DNA of 64,000 nt from Sphingomonas sp. Leaf9 (GTDB lineage Bacteria; Pseudomonadota; Alphaproteobacteria; Sphingomonadales; Sphingomonadaceae). Shown here in pieces: positions 9,278 to 17,372 of this stretch. The position numbers were made by a program, and so were the translations under genes. The first letter of the stretch is position 1; every line of letters begins with the position of its first letter. Below the pieces are notes generated by a model. It was not told the DNA's origin. It saw only the letters and a list, made by a program, of their open reading frames with translations, and did no database searches. The stretch covers positions 496,598 through 560,597 of the forward strand of contig NZ_LMKC01000004.1 of assembly GCF_001421355.1 (NCBI RefSeq). The letters are read 5' to 3'.

Positions 9278-10408
9278 GTGACAGCCATCACCGCCCGCAT
9301 CGCCGAGGGCGTCCGCGCCGTGCCCGCCGACCAGTGGGATGCCTGCGCGGGCAAGGGCAATCCGTTCCTGTCCCACGCGTTCCTGTCGGCGCTGGAGGAA
9401 TCGGGCAGCGTCGCGCCGGGATCGGGGTGGCAACCGCTGCCGATCATCGTCGACGATGCCGATGGCGTGCCGCAGGCGATCGCCCCGGCCTATGCCAAGG
9501 GGCACAGCCAGGGCGAATATGTCTTCGACCACGCCTGGGCCGATGCGTGGGAGCGGGCTGGCGGCGACTATTACCCCAAGCTGCAGGTCGCGGTGCCCTT
9601 CACCCCCGTGCCCGGCCCCCGATTGTTGTTGCGCGACGGTGCCGACCCCGCCGCGCTGATCGGCGCGGTCGAGGCGGTGGTGCGGCAGAACGGCCTGTCG
9701 TCGGCACACGCGACCTTTGTCGACGACGCGCAACTGCCGGCGTTTCAGGCGGCGGGCTGGCTGGTGCGGGCGGGCACGCAGTTTCACTGGGCCAATCGCG
9801 GCTATGGCTGCTTCGATGATTTCCTGAACGATCTGGCCAGCCGCAAGCGCAAGGCGATCCGCAAGGAACGTGCCGCCGCGCTCGACGGGCTGACCGTCCG
9901 GCACCTGACCGGACGCGATCTGACCGAAGCGCATTGGGATGCGTTCTGGGCATTTTACCAGGATACCGGCAACCGCAAATGGGGTCGCCCGTATCTCACC
10001 CGCCGCTTCTTCTCGCTGCTGTCGGAACGGATGGGCGACGCAGTGCTGCTGATCCTGGCCGAACGCGACGGCAGGCCGATCGCGGGGGCGCTCAACCTGA
10101 TCGGCAGCGATGCGCTCTACGGTCGCTATTGGGGTGCGGTGGAGGAGGTGCCGTTCCTCCATTTCGAGCTATGCTATTATCAGGCGATCGACGCCGCCAT
10201 CGCGCGCGGGCTGCAACGGGTCGAAGCCGGGGCGCAGGGCGAACACAAGCTCGCGCGCGGCTATGTCCCGGTCACCACCTGGTCGGCGCATTTCCTGCCC
10301 GATCCGGGGTTTCGCGCGGCCGTGGCCGAGTTTCTGGAGCGCGAACGCGCGGCCGTGGGGCAGGAGCAGGCTTTCCTGAACGACCTGACGCCGTTCAAGC
10401 GGGCATAA
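9278..10408 (+). CDS. DUF482 / FemAB-like GNAT-fold acyltransferase
   Basis: The 376-residue product matches the DUF482 (peptidogalycan biosynthesis-like) family, a double GNAT-fold group related to FemAB peptidyltransferases. Visible family signatures are NPFLSHAFLSALEESGS near the N-terminus, YVFDHAWADAWERAG, the basic stretch ASRKRKAIRKER in the centre, and the C-terminal EGAQGEHK-type segment (here EAGAQGEHKLARGY). No membrane segment or signal peptide is seen, so it should be cytoplasmic. The biochemical reaction is not established for this family. I start at GTG 9278, giving VTAITARIAEG; an in-frame TTG three codons earlier is possible. It stands 43 bases after the channel gene and is convergent with the next gene. 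Confidence 0.8.
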   Translation: MTAITARIAEGVRAVPADQWDACAGKGNPFLSHAFLSALEESGSVAPGSGWQPLPIIVDDADGVPQAIAPAYAKGHSQGEYVFDHAWADAWERAGGDYYPKLQVAVPFTPVPGPRLLLRDGADPAALIGAVEAVVRQNGLSSAHATFVDDAQLPAFQAAGWLVRAGTQFHWANRGYGCFDDFLNDLASRKRKAIRKERAAALDGLTVRHLTGRDLTEAHWDAFWAFYQDTGNRKWGRPYLTRRFFSLLSERMGDAVLLILAERDGRPIAGALNLIGSDALYGRYWGAVEEVPFLHFELCYYQAIDAAIARGLQRVEAGAQGEHKLARGYVPVTTWSAHFLPDPGFRAAVAEFLERERAAVGQEQAFLNDLTPFKRA

Positions 10409-10470
10409 AGGCCGATCCATCTGGACAGAGGCGCGGCCCCACGCGGGGACGACGCCCTGTGCAAGCCGCC

Positions 10471-10797
10471 TTATTTCTTGCCCATCAACCCGCCGAGGCC
10501 GCCCGGCAGCATGTCGCCGATCCCGCCCAGCGCGCCGGGATTGACGTCGAGCCCCAGCAACTGCGCGAACTGGCCCAGCGCATCGGGACCGCCGACTTCG
10601 GACAGGATCGCCTCGATCTGGTGGCGCGATACGCCGCTATGGTCGGCGGCTTCCTGCGCGGGATCGGCATGGCCGGCAAACTTCATCAGCAGGCCGAGCA
10701 CGGTCTGCACCTGTTCCTGCGAGATCCCCGCCTTGTCGGCGATGGCGGGCAGGTCGAATTGGCCGGCCAGCTTCAGGGCGTTGTTCAGCAGGTCCAT
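10471..10797 (-). CDS. Small helical protein, DUF937/YidB-like, unknown function
   Basis: This 108-residue protein consists of short predicted helices (LLNNALKLAGQF, QEQVQTVLGLLMKFAG, SRHQIEAILSEVGG) ending in a glycine/leucine-rich tail (LPGGLGGLMGKK). The pattern resembles the YidB/DUF937 group, but I would not assign it firmly. Its ATG overlaps by one base the TGA of the large membrane protein upstream (TGATG), so it is translationally coupled to that gene. The glycine-rich tail suggests an extended or amphipathic end rather than a catalytic domain. Confidence 0.65.
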   Translation of the reverse strand: MDLLNNALKLAGQFDLPAIADKAGISQEQVQTVLGLLMKFAGHADPAQEAADHSGVSRHQIEAILSEVGGPDALGQFAQLLGLDVNPGALGGIGDMLPGGLGGLMGKK

Positions 10798-12440
10798 CAG
10801 TTTTTCCTCAGCGGTTCGTTGGCCGCCATCTGTCGCGATGGGCGGCGGCGGGGTTTGGCGAACGGACGATTGCCCAGATCGCTCCATGTCAGCACGGGCG
10901 GCGGCACATTATGGTCGATGCGGAACAGCGCGGAGCGACCATTGCGCCACAGCGGGATCAGCCCCTGTTCCAGCCGCCGGTCATATTTGGGCGGGCGGAT
11001 CAGCCATACGTAATCGAACGCATCGCGCGGGAATTTGTACAGCGCGCCGGCGATCGGTCGCCAATATTCGCGCGGGCATTTGACGTCGGTGACCAGTTCG
11101 GACGGATCGTGCGAGAAGCCCCGCGCTTCCTTGTACTTGACGGTCAGCAGCTGTCCGCCGGCCATCGACCATTGGTCGTTTGCATAAGCCAGCCGCCGGG
11201 TGAGCGCCATGCCGGGCAGATGCTGCAGCCGGGTCATGCGCCATTCGTTGTAGCAGGTCTCGCCCACGAAGGTGACCAGCCGCGCGCCGACCGGCACATG
11301 GTCCAATGCGGCCAGTTCGCGGTCATAGTCGCGGTCGTACAGCCAGAAGCTGGCCGTCGTCGCCCCCATCCGCCCGACGAAGATCGCCAGCGCGATCCCC
11401 GCCAATACCCCGGCATGGCGGATCGACAGGCCGGCCTTGGGCCTGAGCGCGATCAGGCTGATCCCGAACAGATACGGCACCAGTCGCATATCGGCATAGG
11501 CCGAGCCGAAGACGATGCGCGGCAGCAGGACATAGACTGCGATCAGGAACAGCGCCGACAGGCCCAGATTGCGTGAATAGCCGATGTTGGGATCGCGCAA
11601 CCCCTTGAACAGCACGAGGTAGAAGACCGCGACCGAGGCGAGGTCGTAGAGCTGCCAGCGGTCGCGCAGCGTCATCGTCATCCACTGCATCTTCGCGCGC
11701 CAGTTGAACCAGTCGGCGGTCTGCCCGCCGACATGGCCGCCCGAACGCCACAACAGCATGAGCAGCGCAGGGGGCGCGAGGACGAGGCAGTGGAGCCCGG
11801 CGTGGAAGGCGGCGGCGAACCAGTTGCGACGCTTGTCATGTTCGCGGATCAGCTCGGCCGAGGCGGCGAGCACGCCCAGCGTCCCCCAACCGAAGGTATG
11901 CGTCAGCCAGATCAGTCCGGCGATGGGCACGAACACCACCCCGCGCAGCACCAGCCGCCCCTGCCGCCCCAGCCGCAGCCACAGCGCAAAGGCGTTGAGC
12001 GCGAGCGCCATCGACAGCAGGAAATTGGCGAAGCCGAAATGGAACGGAAAGCTGTAGACGATCGGCAGCGCGAACAGCGCGGTCGCCGGGATGCGGCCAT
12101 GCACCTCGCGCGCGATCCACAGCAGCCCGACGGCGGTGAGCGCCGGGATGGTCAGGATGATGAGCTTGACCGCGGGTTCGAGGCCGATCAGCGGTTCGAG
12201 CAGCCAGACCAGCAGGTCGACGCCCAGATTGCCGATCAGGCTCCAGTCGAAATTATACCAGTCGTGGAACCAAGGCGCCTGTCCGGTGTCCCACAATTGC
12301 TGGACCCGGTAGCGGCCCATATGACCGGGCAGGTCGACCATCGGCGGAATATCGGGCCATAGCAGCGGCACCGCCGCCAATACCGCCATCAGCGCGACGA
12401 ACCACCGCGTCTGCCACCAGTTGAGCCTGTCCCCCTGCAT
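10797..12440 (-). CDS. Polytopic membrane protein, GT-C glycosyltransferase-like
   Basis: A 547-residue integral membrane protein with about ten hydrophobic helices (for example WFVALMAVLAAVPLLW, LIILTIPALTAVGLLW, FALPIVYSFPFHFGFANF, LGLSALFLIAVYVLLP) followed by a soluble C-terminal part of about 170 residues. The first periplasmic loop holds DLPGHMGRY, an acidic position like that of GT-C enzymes that use polyprenyl-phosphate sugars. I cannot see a family-defining signature, so function is inferred from topology and from its neighbours: a second GT-C-like gene 9 bases upstream and a divergent GT2. It ends in a basic tail (KPRRRPSRQ). Confidence 0.65.
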   Translation of the reverse strand: MQGDRLNWWQTRWFVALMAVLAAVPLLWPDIPPMVDLPGHMGRYRVQQLWDTGQAPWFHDWYNFDWSLIGNLGVDLLVWLLEPLIGLEPAVKLIILTIPALTAVGLLWIAREVHGRIPATALFALPIVYSFPFHFGFANFLLSMALALNAFALWLRLGRQGRLVLRGVVFVPIAGLIWLTHTFGWGTLGVLAASAELIREHDKRRNWFAAAFHAGLHCLVLAPPALLMLLWRSGGHVGGQTADWFNWRAKMQWMTMTLRDRWQLYDLASVAVFYLVLFKGLRDPNIGYSRNLGLSALFLIAVYVLLPRIVFGSAYADMRLVPYLFGISLIALRPKAGLSIRHAGVLAGIALAIFVGRMGATTASFWLYDRDYDRELAALDHVPVGARLVTFVGETCYNEWRMTRLQHLPGMALTRRLAYANDQWSMAGGQLLTVKYKEARGFSHDPSELVTDVKCPREYWRPIAGALYKFPRDAFDYVWLIRPPKYDRRLEQGLIPLWRNGRSALFRIDHNVPPPVLTWSDLGNRPFAKPRRRPSRQMAANEPLRKN

Positions 12441-12449
12441 CGGCCGCTT

Positions 12450-14237
12450 TTAGAGGGGGGAAGGGCCTTCGGGCAAGCGTCCGCGCACTTTGAAGAACAG
12501 CATCGATCCGGGGAGCGGGATCGGTTCCAGCCAGGCGGGCACGCGCCCGGCCTGCAACGCTTCGACCAGACTGCCGGGGCGATAGGGCGCGAGTTCGCTT
12601 TCGTGCATGATATCAGGGCATAGCGCGACATAATCGACGCCCGACCGGCGGGCGAACGCGGCGGCGCGATCGGGCGGGGCGAGGAAGAAGCGATAGGCCG
12701 CCATGTTGCCGCGATTGTTGCGGTGATAGCCCGCCGCCCACACGCGGTGCGGCGTCATGCCGATCAGGTAGGAGCCGAGATCGATCGGCGCGACGACCAG
12801 CCCGCGCGGCTGGCGGGCGATCGCGACGAATTGGTCGGCCGTGGTGCAGCGTCCGACATTCTCCCGCACGACCATCACCGGCTGCGCCAGCACCGCGTCC
12901 ATCTGTTTCGACACGGCGAGATAGGTGACGCCGGCGCCCAGCAGCCACAGCAGCAGGCGGCGGGGCATCTGGTCCGGCGCGCCGCGCGTCGCGGCGATGC
13001 CGATGGCGAACGGGATCGTGGCGAGTCCGGCAAGGATGTAGGTCACGCGAATCTGCAGGATCGCGGCGACCGCGCTGATCGCCAGCACGATCGCAAAGGC
13101 GACGGCACCGCGCGCGCGCCATCCGCCGCGTATCGCCTGTACCACGGCCAGCGCGCTGCCGATCAGCGACAGGGTGCCATAGGCGAGGATCGTGCCCAGC
13201 GTATCCTGTCCGACGAACAGCCCGCGCGCCTCGCTGACATTGCTCATCCACACCCGCTTCAGGAACGGGGTGAGCGCGTCATACGGGCCGGCCAGGCACA
13301 CCATCGACGTGCGCGATACCGACCATGCGACGATGCACCCGACCAGCGCGGCGACGGCAAGGCGCGGCCCCACCCCGCGCAGGCGGGGGCCGGCCAGCCC
13401 CAGCACGCCCCACCCGGCTGCCAGCGCCAGCGTCGCGCTGGTCGAGGCGGGGGTAAAGCCGTCACACCATGCGCGCGGCCAGACATAGGGGTGCATGAAC
13501 GCCAGCATCAGACCGGTCGCCCCCGCCAGCGCGATGCCGAAGCCCAGCGCCCGGCGGTCCTCGCGCGCGTCGCCGGTCAGCCACAGCCAGCCGAGCGCGA
13601 CCATCACCGCGACCAGTTCGGGTGCCGATTCGAGACCGATGGCAAGGCTGGCGGCAACGACCAGTCCCATCACCGCGCCGGAAGCCCGCGACGGTGCGCG
13701 CAGCAGGCCGTCGACCAGCGCCAGCATCAGCACGATCTGCAACGCGTGGTGGTCGATCCGGCCGGGGATGAACAGGCTGATCGTCGGAAAGGCGAGCGCG
13801 GCGAGGATGACGGCGATCGGTCGCGCGCCGGGTCCATGCAGCCGGCCGGCGATGCGCGCGGCGAGCAGCAGGTAGCAGAAGAACAACAGCGCCGGCCACG
13901 CGATCACCATCGCGACCTCCGCGCCATGGGTGCCGACCAGTGGCGTCAGCGCCAGGATCATCGCGGCGGGCACCGCATCGGCCAGCCGCGACCAGTGCAT
14001 CGACGCGCCACCCGGCGGCCCCAGCCGATGCTGCATCAGGTCGTTGAACGCCTGCCCCCCGATCCAGTCGCGAATCTCGGCCAGCCGCATCATGTCGTCA
14101 TTGTCGGGCAGGCGCAGATGGCGCAGCGCCGCCCACTCCTTGATCGTCCACGCCATCGTCAGCAGCAGGACAAGGCCCAGCGCGAGCAATGGGACCGACC
14201 AAAAGCGGCGCGGCATCGGGGCAGGATCAGCGGTCAT
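12450..14237 (-). CDS. Polytopic membrane protein, Stt3/ArnT-like GT-C candidate
   Basis: The 595-residue protein begins with one membrane helix (SVPLLALGLVLLLTMAWTI), then an extracytoplasmic loop with RLPDNDDMMRLAEIRDW and GPPGGASMHWSRLADA. An acidic DxDD-like loop followed by an M-x-W-x-R-L stretch is the arrangement of Stt3/AglB and related GT-C transferases. About twelve further helices follow and then a soluble C-terminal domain of some 130 residues. Start is ATG 14237 (MTADPAPMPRRFW). It leads a three-gene minus-strand unit and is divergent, over 106 bases, from a GT2. It has been annotated in related genomes under unrelated transporter names, but nothing here resembles an RND pump. 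Donor and acceptor are unknown. Confidence 0.65.
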   Translation of the reverse strand: MTADPAPMPRRFWSVPLLALGLVLLLTMAWTIKEWAALRHLRLPDNDDMMRLAEIRDWIGGQAFNDLMQHRLGPPGGASMHWSRLADAVPAAMILALTPLVGTHGAEVAMVIAWPALLFFCYLLLAARIAGRLHGPGARPIAVILAALAFPTISLFIPGRIDHHALQIVLMLALVDGLLRAPSRASGAVMGLVVAASLAIGLESAPELVAVMVALGWLWLTGDAREDRRALGFGIALAGATGLMLAFMHPYVWPRAWCDGFTPASTSATLALAAGWGVLGLAGPRLRGVGPRLAVAALVGCIVAWSVSRTSMVCLAGPYDALTPFLKRVWMSNVSEARGLFVGQDTLGTILAYGTLSLIGSALAVVQAIRGGWRARGAVAFAIVLAISAVAAILQIRVTYILAGLATIPFAIGIAATRGAPDQMPRRLLLWLLGAGVTYLAVSKQMDAVLAQPVMVVRENVGRCTTADQFVAIARQPRGLVVAPIDLGSYLIGMTPHRVWAAGYHRNNRGNMAAYRFFLAPPDRAAAFARRSGVDYVALCPDIMHESELAPYRPGSLVEALQAGRVPAWLEPIPLPGSMLFFKVRGRLPEGPSPL

Positions 14238-14343
14238 GGACGGGCATGTCGCCGCAACATGCTTAATTTCACGTATAGCGTTAACCGAGTCTTCGTCGTT
14301 TTGCCCGCACCATCGCCGGACGATCCCGCCGCTGGAGCAACCG

Positions 14344-15555
14344 ATGTCCGCCGTCCGCCTGCCGATTTCCGGTGAAGCCATCGCTCCCCCCGCCGAGATC
14401 GAGCTGTCGATCGTCATGCCGTGCCTGAACGAAGCGGAGACGCTGGCGGTCTGTATCAAGAAGGCGAAGGCGTTTCTCGACACGCATGGCATCGCGGGCG
14501 AGGTCCTGATCGCCGACAACGGGTCGACCGACGGATCGCAACAGATCGCCAATGCGATGGGCGCCCGGATCGTGGCAATCCCGGTGCGGGGCTATGGCGC
14601 GGCGCTGGCCGGCGGCATCGCGGCGGCGCGCGGGCGATTCGTCGCGATGGGCGATGCCGATGACAGCTATGATTTCGGCAGCCTGATGCCGTTCGTCGAA
14701 CGGCTGCGGGATGGTGCCGACCTGGTGATGGGCAATCGTTTCCAGGGCGGCATTGCGCCCGGTGCCATGCCGGTGCTGCATCGCTTCCTCGGCAATCCGG
14801 TCTTGAGCCTGCTCGGCCGCGCATTCTTCGATGTGCCGGTCGGCGATTTCCATTGCGGGTTGCGTGCCTTCCGCCGCGACCGGGCGCTGGCATTGGGGCT
14901 GACCTCGCCGGGGATGGAATTCGCCAGCGAGATGGTGGTGAAGGCATCGATCGCCCGGCTGGCGATTGCCGAGGTGCCGACGACGCTGGCCCCCGATGGC
15001 CGCTCGCGCCCGCCGCACCTGCGCACGTGGCGCGACGGGTGGCGGCATCTGCGCTTCCTGCTGCTCTATGCGCCGCGCTTCCTGTTCTTCTATCCCGGCA
15101 TGGCGCTGCTGCTGGCGGGGGCGGGCGTGACCGGGATGCTCGCGACCGGCGACGCCAGCATCGGCGCGGTCGAGTTCGGGCCGCACACCATGATCTTTGC
15201 GACGATGGCGGCGCTGATCGGCGCGCAGATGGTCTGTCTGGCGGTGCTGGCGCGGCTGTTCGGCATTCGCAGCGGGATGTGGCCCGAAAGCGCGGCCATG
15301 CGCCGGTTGCGCGGCTGGTTCACCGTGGAGCGCGGCTGCATCGCTGGCGGGCTGGCGCTGCTGGCCGGGCTGGCCGGTGGCGTCGCCTCGACCTGGCTCT
15401 GGGCGCAGGCCGGGTTCGGCGCGCTGGTGCCGGGCGAGCTGATGCGGCTGACGATCCCGTCGATGCTGCTCGGTTGCCTGGGCGTACAGATCGGCGCGAC
15501 ATCGTTCTTCGCCGCGCTGCTCGACCAGCCGCAGGGCCTGCGCACTTTGGTTTGA
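14344..15555 (+). CDS. GT2 family glycosyltransferase, polyprenyl-phosphate sugar synthase-like
   Basis: Residues 20-250 of the 403-residue protein form a GT-A domain: ELSIVMPCLNEAETL at the nucleotide site, IADNGSTDGS, and the DADDSYDF segment with the metal-binding DxD. It continues with GNPVLSLLGRAFFDVPVGDFHCGLRAFRR-like sequence typical of dolichyl/undecaprenyl-phosphate sugar synthases. The last ~150 residues contain four hydrophobic helices. Such enzymes charge a polyprenyl phosphate on the cytoplasmic face; GT-C enzymes then use the lipid-linked sugar outside. The two GT-C-like genes lie divergently across a 106-base gap, which fits this division of work. Start ATG 14344 has GGAG seven bases upstream. 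Confidence 0.85.
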   Translation: MSAVRLPISGEAIAPPAEIELSIVMPCLNEAETLAVCIKKAKAFLDTHGIAGEVLIADNGSTDGSQQIANAMGARIVAIPVRGYGAALAGGIAAARGRFVAMGDADDSYDFGSLMPFVERLRDGADLVMGNRFQGGIAPGAMPVLHRFLGNPVLSLLGRAFFDVPVGDFHCGLRAFRRDRALALGLTSPGMEFASEMVVKASIARLAIAEVPTTLAPDGRSRPPHLRTWRDGWRHLRFLLLYAPRFLFFYPGMALLLAGAGVTGMLATGDASIGAVEFGPHTMIFATMAALIGAQMVCLAVLARLFGIRSGMWPESAAMRRLRGWFTVERGCIAGGLALLAGLAGGVASTWLWAQAGFGALVPGELMRLTIPSMLLGCLGVQIGATSFFAALLDQPQGLRTLV

Positions 15556-15570
15556 TCCAATAGCGTGGAT

Positions 15571-15652
15571 GCGGCACCGGCCCGCTCCCCCACCCCGCCA
15601 CCCAGCTAGGATACGCTGTGGGTGGCGGGGTGGGGGAGCGGGCCGGTGCCGC
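15571..15652. terminator. Perfect 34-base inverted repeat between convergent genes
   Basis: Bases 15571-15604 and 15619-15652 are perfect reverse complements with a 14-base loop, giving an extremely stable GC-rich hairpin without a T-run. It sits between the 3' ends of the GT2 gene and argG, which converge, so a bidirectional terminator or transcription barrier is the simplest role. Length and perfection exceed an ordinary terminator and suggest a repeat-derived element. Confidence 0.75.
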
Positions 15653-15680
15653 CCTGATCCGGCGCTGCCGGATCAGACGA

Positions 15681-16898
15681 TCAGCGATCCCGCCGGCCGA
15701 GCAGGCGCAGGCGCAGGGCGTTCAGCTTGATGAACCCCGCCGCGTCACGCTGGTCGTACGCGCCCTGATCGTCCTCGAACGTCACGACCTTTTCGCTGTA
15801 GAGCGAATTGGGCGAACGGCGGCCGATGACATGGACCCCGCCCTTGTACAGCTTCAGCCGGACTTCGCCCGACACCTTGTGCTGGCTGTGGTCGATCGCG
15901 GCCTGCAGCATCTCGCGCTCCGGCGAGAACCAGAAGCCGTTATAGACCAGCTCGGCATAGCGCGGGGCCAGTTCGTCCTTCAGGTGCGCGGCACCGCGGT
16001 CCAGCGTGATCTGTTCGATCGCGCGGTGCGCGGCGTGCAGGATCGTGCCGCCGGGCGTTTCGTACATGCCGCGCGACTTCATGCCGACGAAGCGGTTCTC
16101 AACCAGGTCGAGCCGGCCGATGCCGTGCGCGCGGCCCAGCTCGTTGAGCTTGGCGAGCAGCGTGGCGGGCGACATCCCCTCGCCATCGACCGCCACCGCA
16201 TCACCGCGTTCGAACGCGACGGTGACGATCTGCGGCGCGTCGGGTGCTTCCTCGGGCGAAACGGTGCGCGAGAAGACGTACTCGGGCACTTCGTCCCACG
16301 GGTCCTCCAGCACCTTGCCCTCCGACGAGGTGTGCAGCAGGTTCGCGTCGGTCGAGAAGGGCGATTCGCCGCGCTTGTCCTTGGGCACCGGGATCTGGTG
16401 CTGTTCGGCGAAGGCGATCAGCGCGGTGCGGCTGGTCAGGTCCCATTCGCGCCACGGGGCGATGACCTTGATATCGGGCTGCAGCGCGTAATAGCCGAGT
16501 TCGAAGCGGACCTGGTCGTTACCCTTGCCGGTCGCACCGTGGCTGACGGCATCGGCGTTGACCTGACGCGCGATCTCGATCTGGCGCTTGGCGATCAGCG
16601 GCCGCGCGATCGACGTGCCGAGCAGATACAGCCCCTCGTACAGCGCGTTCGACCGCATCATCGGGAACACGAAATCGCGGACGAATTCCTCGCGCAGGTC
16701 GTCGATGAAGATATGCTCGGGCTTGATGCCCATCAGCTCGGCCTTCTTGCGCGCCGGCTCCAGCTCCTCGCCCTGGCCCAGATCGGCGGTGAAGGTCACC
16801 ACCTCGCAGTTATATTCCTGCTGCAGCCATTTCAGGATGACGCTGGTGTCGAGGCCGCCCGAATAGGCAAGCACGACGCGGTTGATGGACTCGGCCAT
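15681..16898 (-). CDS. argG: Argininosuccinate synthase
   Basis: The 405-residue protein catalyses ATP-dependent joining of citrulline and aspartate in arginine biosynthesis. The N-terminal PP-loop AYSGGLDTS (residues 11-19) binds [16 protein letters not shown] is the citrulline/aspartate site, and YETPGGTIL and the C-terminal VRLKLYKGG segments are typical. Length agrees with the 400-residue type found in alphaproteobacteria. The gene stands alone on the minus strand, divergent from the EF-hand gene over 138 bases and convergent with GT2 at a strong hairpin, so it is likely monocistronic. Confidence 0.97.
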   Translation of the reverse strand: MAESINRVVLAYSGGLDTSVILKWLQQEYNCEVVTFTADLGQGEELEPARKKAELMGIKPEHIFIDDLREEFVRDFVFPMMRSNALYEGLYLLGTSIARPLIAKRQIEIARQVNADAVSHGATGKGNDQVRFELGYYALQPDIKVIAPWREWDLTSRTALIAFAEQHQIPVPKDKRGESPFSTDANLLHTSSEGKVLEDPWDEVPEYVFSRTVSPEEAPDAPQIVTVAFERGDAVAVDGEGMSPATLLAKLNELGRAHGIGRLDLVENRFVGMKSRGMYETPGGTILHAAHRAIEQITLDRGAAHLKDELAPRYAELVYNGFWFSPEREMLQAAIDHSQHKVSGEVRLKLYKGGVHVIGRRSPNSLYSEKVVTFEDDQGAYDQRDAAGFIKLNALRLRLLGRRDR

Positions 16899-17036
16899 GG
16901 GCAGGCTCCTTCGCTGGAATGGTTTGGCGCGCGGTTAGGCGACGCGGACGCCGGGCGCAAGGACACGCGCTTGCGCCGGGTGTTGCCCGATGCAATCGTG
17001 TTGCGCCTTTTCCCTTTTGCGAAAGAAGCTGACCCG

Positions 17037-17360
17037 ATGTTGATCGCGCTCCTCGCCCTGGCATTGCAGACCGCCCCGACGCCTGCCCCGGCCACGCCGC
17101 CCGCGCCGGTCGTGGAGCCGGCGGCCGATGACGAGGCGGAGTTCTTCGCGATGTTCGACACGAACAAGGACGGGTCGATCGGCAAGGCCGAATTCGACGC
17201 GATGAGCGTGAAGATCGATGCCGAGGCGGCAAAGCAGGACCCATCGCAAAAGGGGCAGGCCGCCGCCGGCCTCGCCACCGCCTTTGCCCTCATGGACCAG
17301 AACAAGGACGGCAGGATCACGCGCGAGGAGTTCCGCACGATCGTGAAGGCCGGGCAGTAG
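17037..17360 (+). CDS. Secreted EF-hand calcium-binding protein
   Basis: This 107-residue product starts with a short signal sequence (MLIALLALALQTAPTP) and a proline/alanine-rich linker, then two EF-hand loops, DTNKDGSIGKAEF and DQNKDGRITREEF, each with the D-x-N/D-x-D-G-x-I-x-x-x-E pattern needed to hold calcium. It should sit in the periplasm or outside. Such small EF-hand proteins are common in sphingomonads and their roles are mostly unknown. The 3' end is only 12 bases from the convergent smc stop, leaving no room for a separate terminator. Confidence 0.85.
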   Translation: MLIALLALALQTAPTPAPATPPAPVVEPAADDEAEFFAMFDTNKDGSIGKAEFDAMSVKIDAEAAKQDPSQKGQAAAGLATAFALMDQNKDGRITREEFRTIVKAGQ

Positions 17361-17372
17361 GTACCAGCCGCT

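Noticed and set aside
15618..17036. A longer N-terminus for the EF-hand protein reading through the argG region
   Set aside because: The upstream frame is antisense to argG; the signal peptide starts at 17037.
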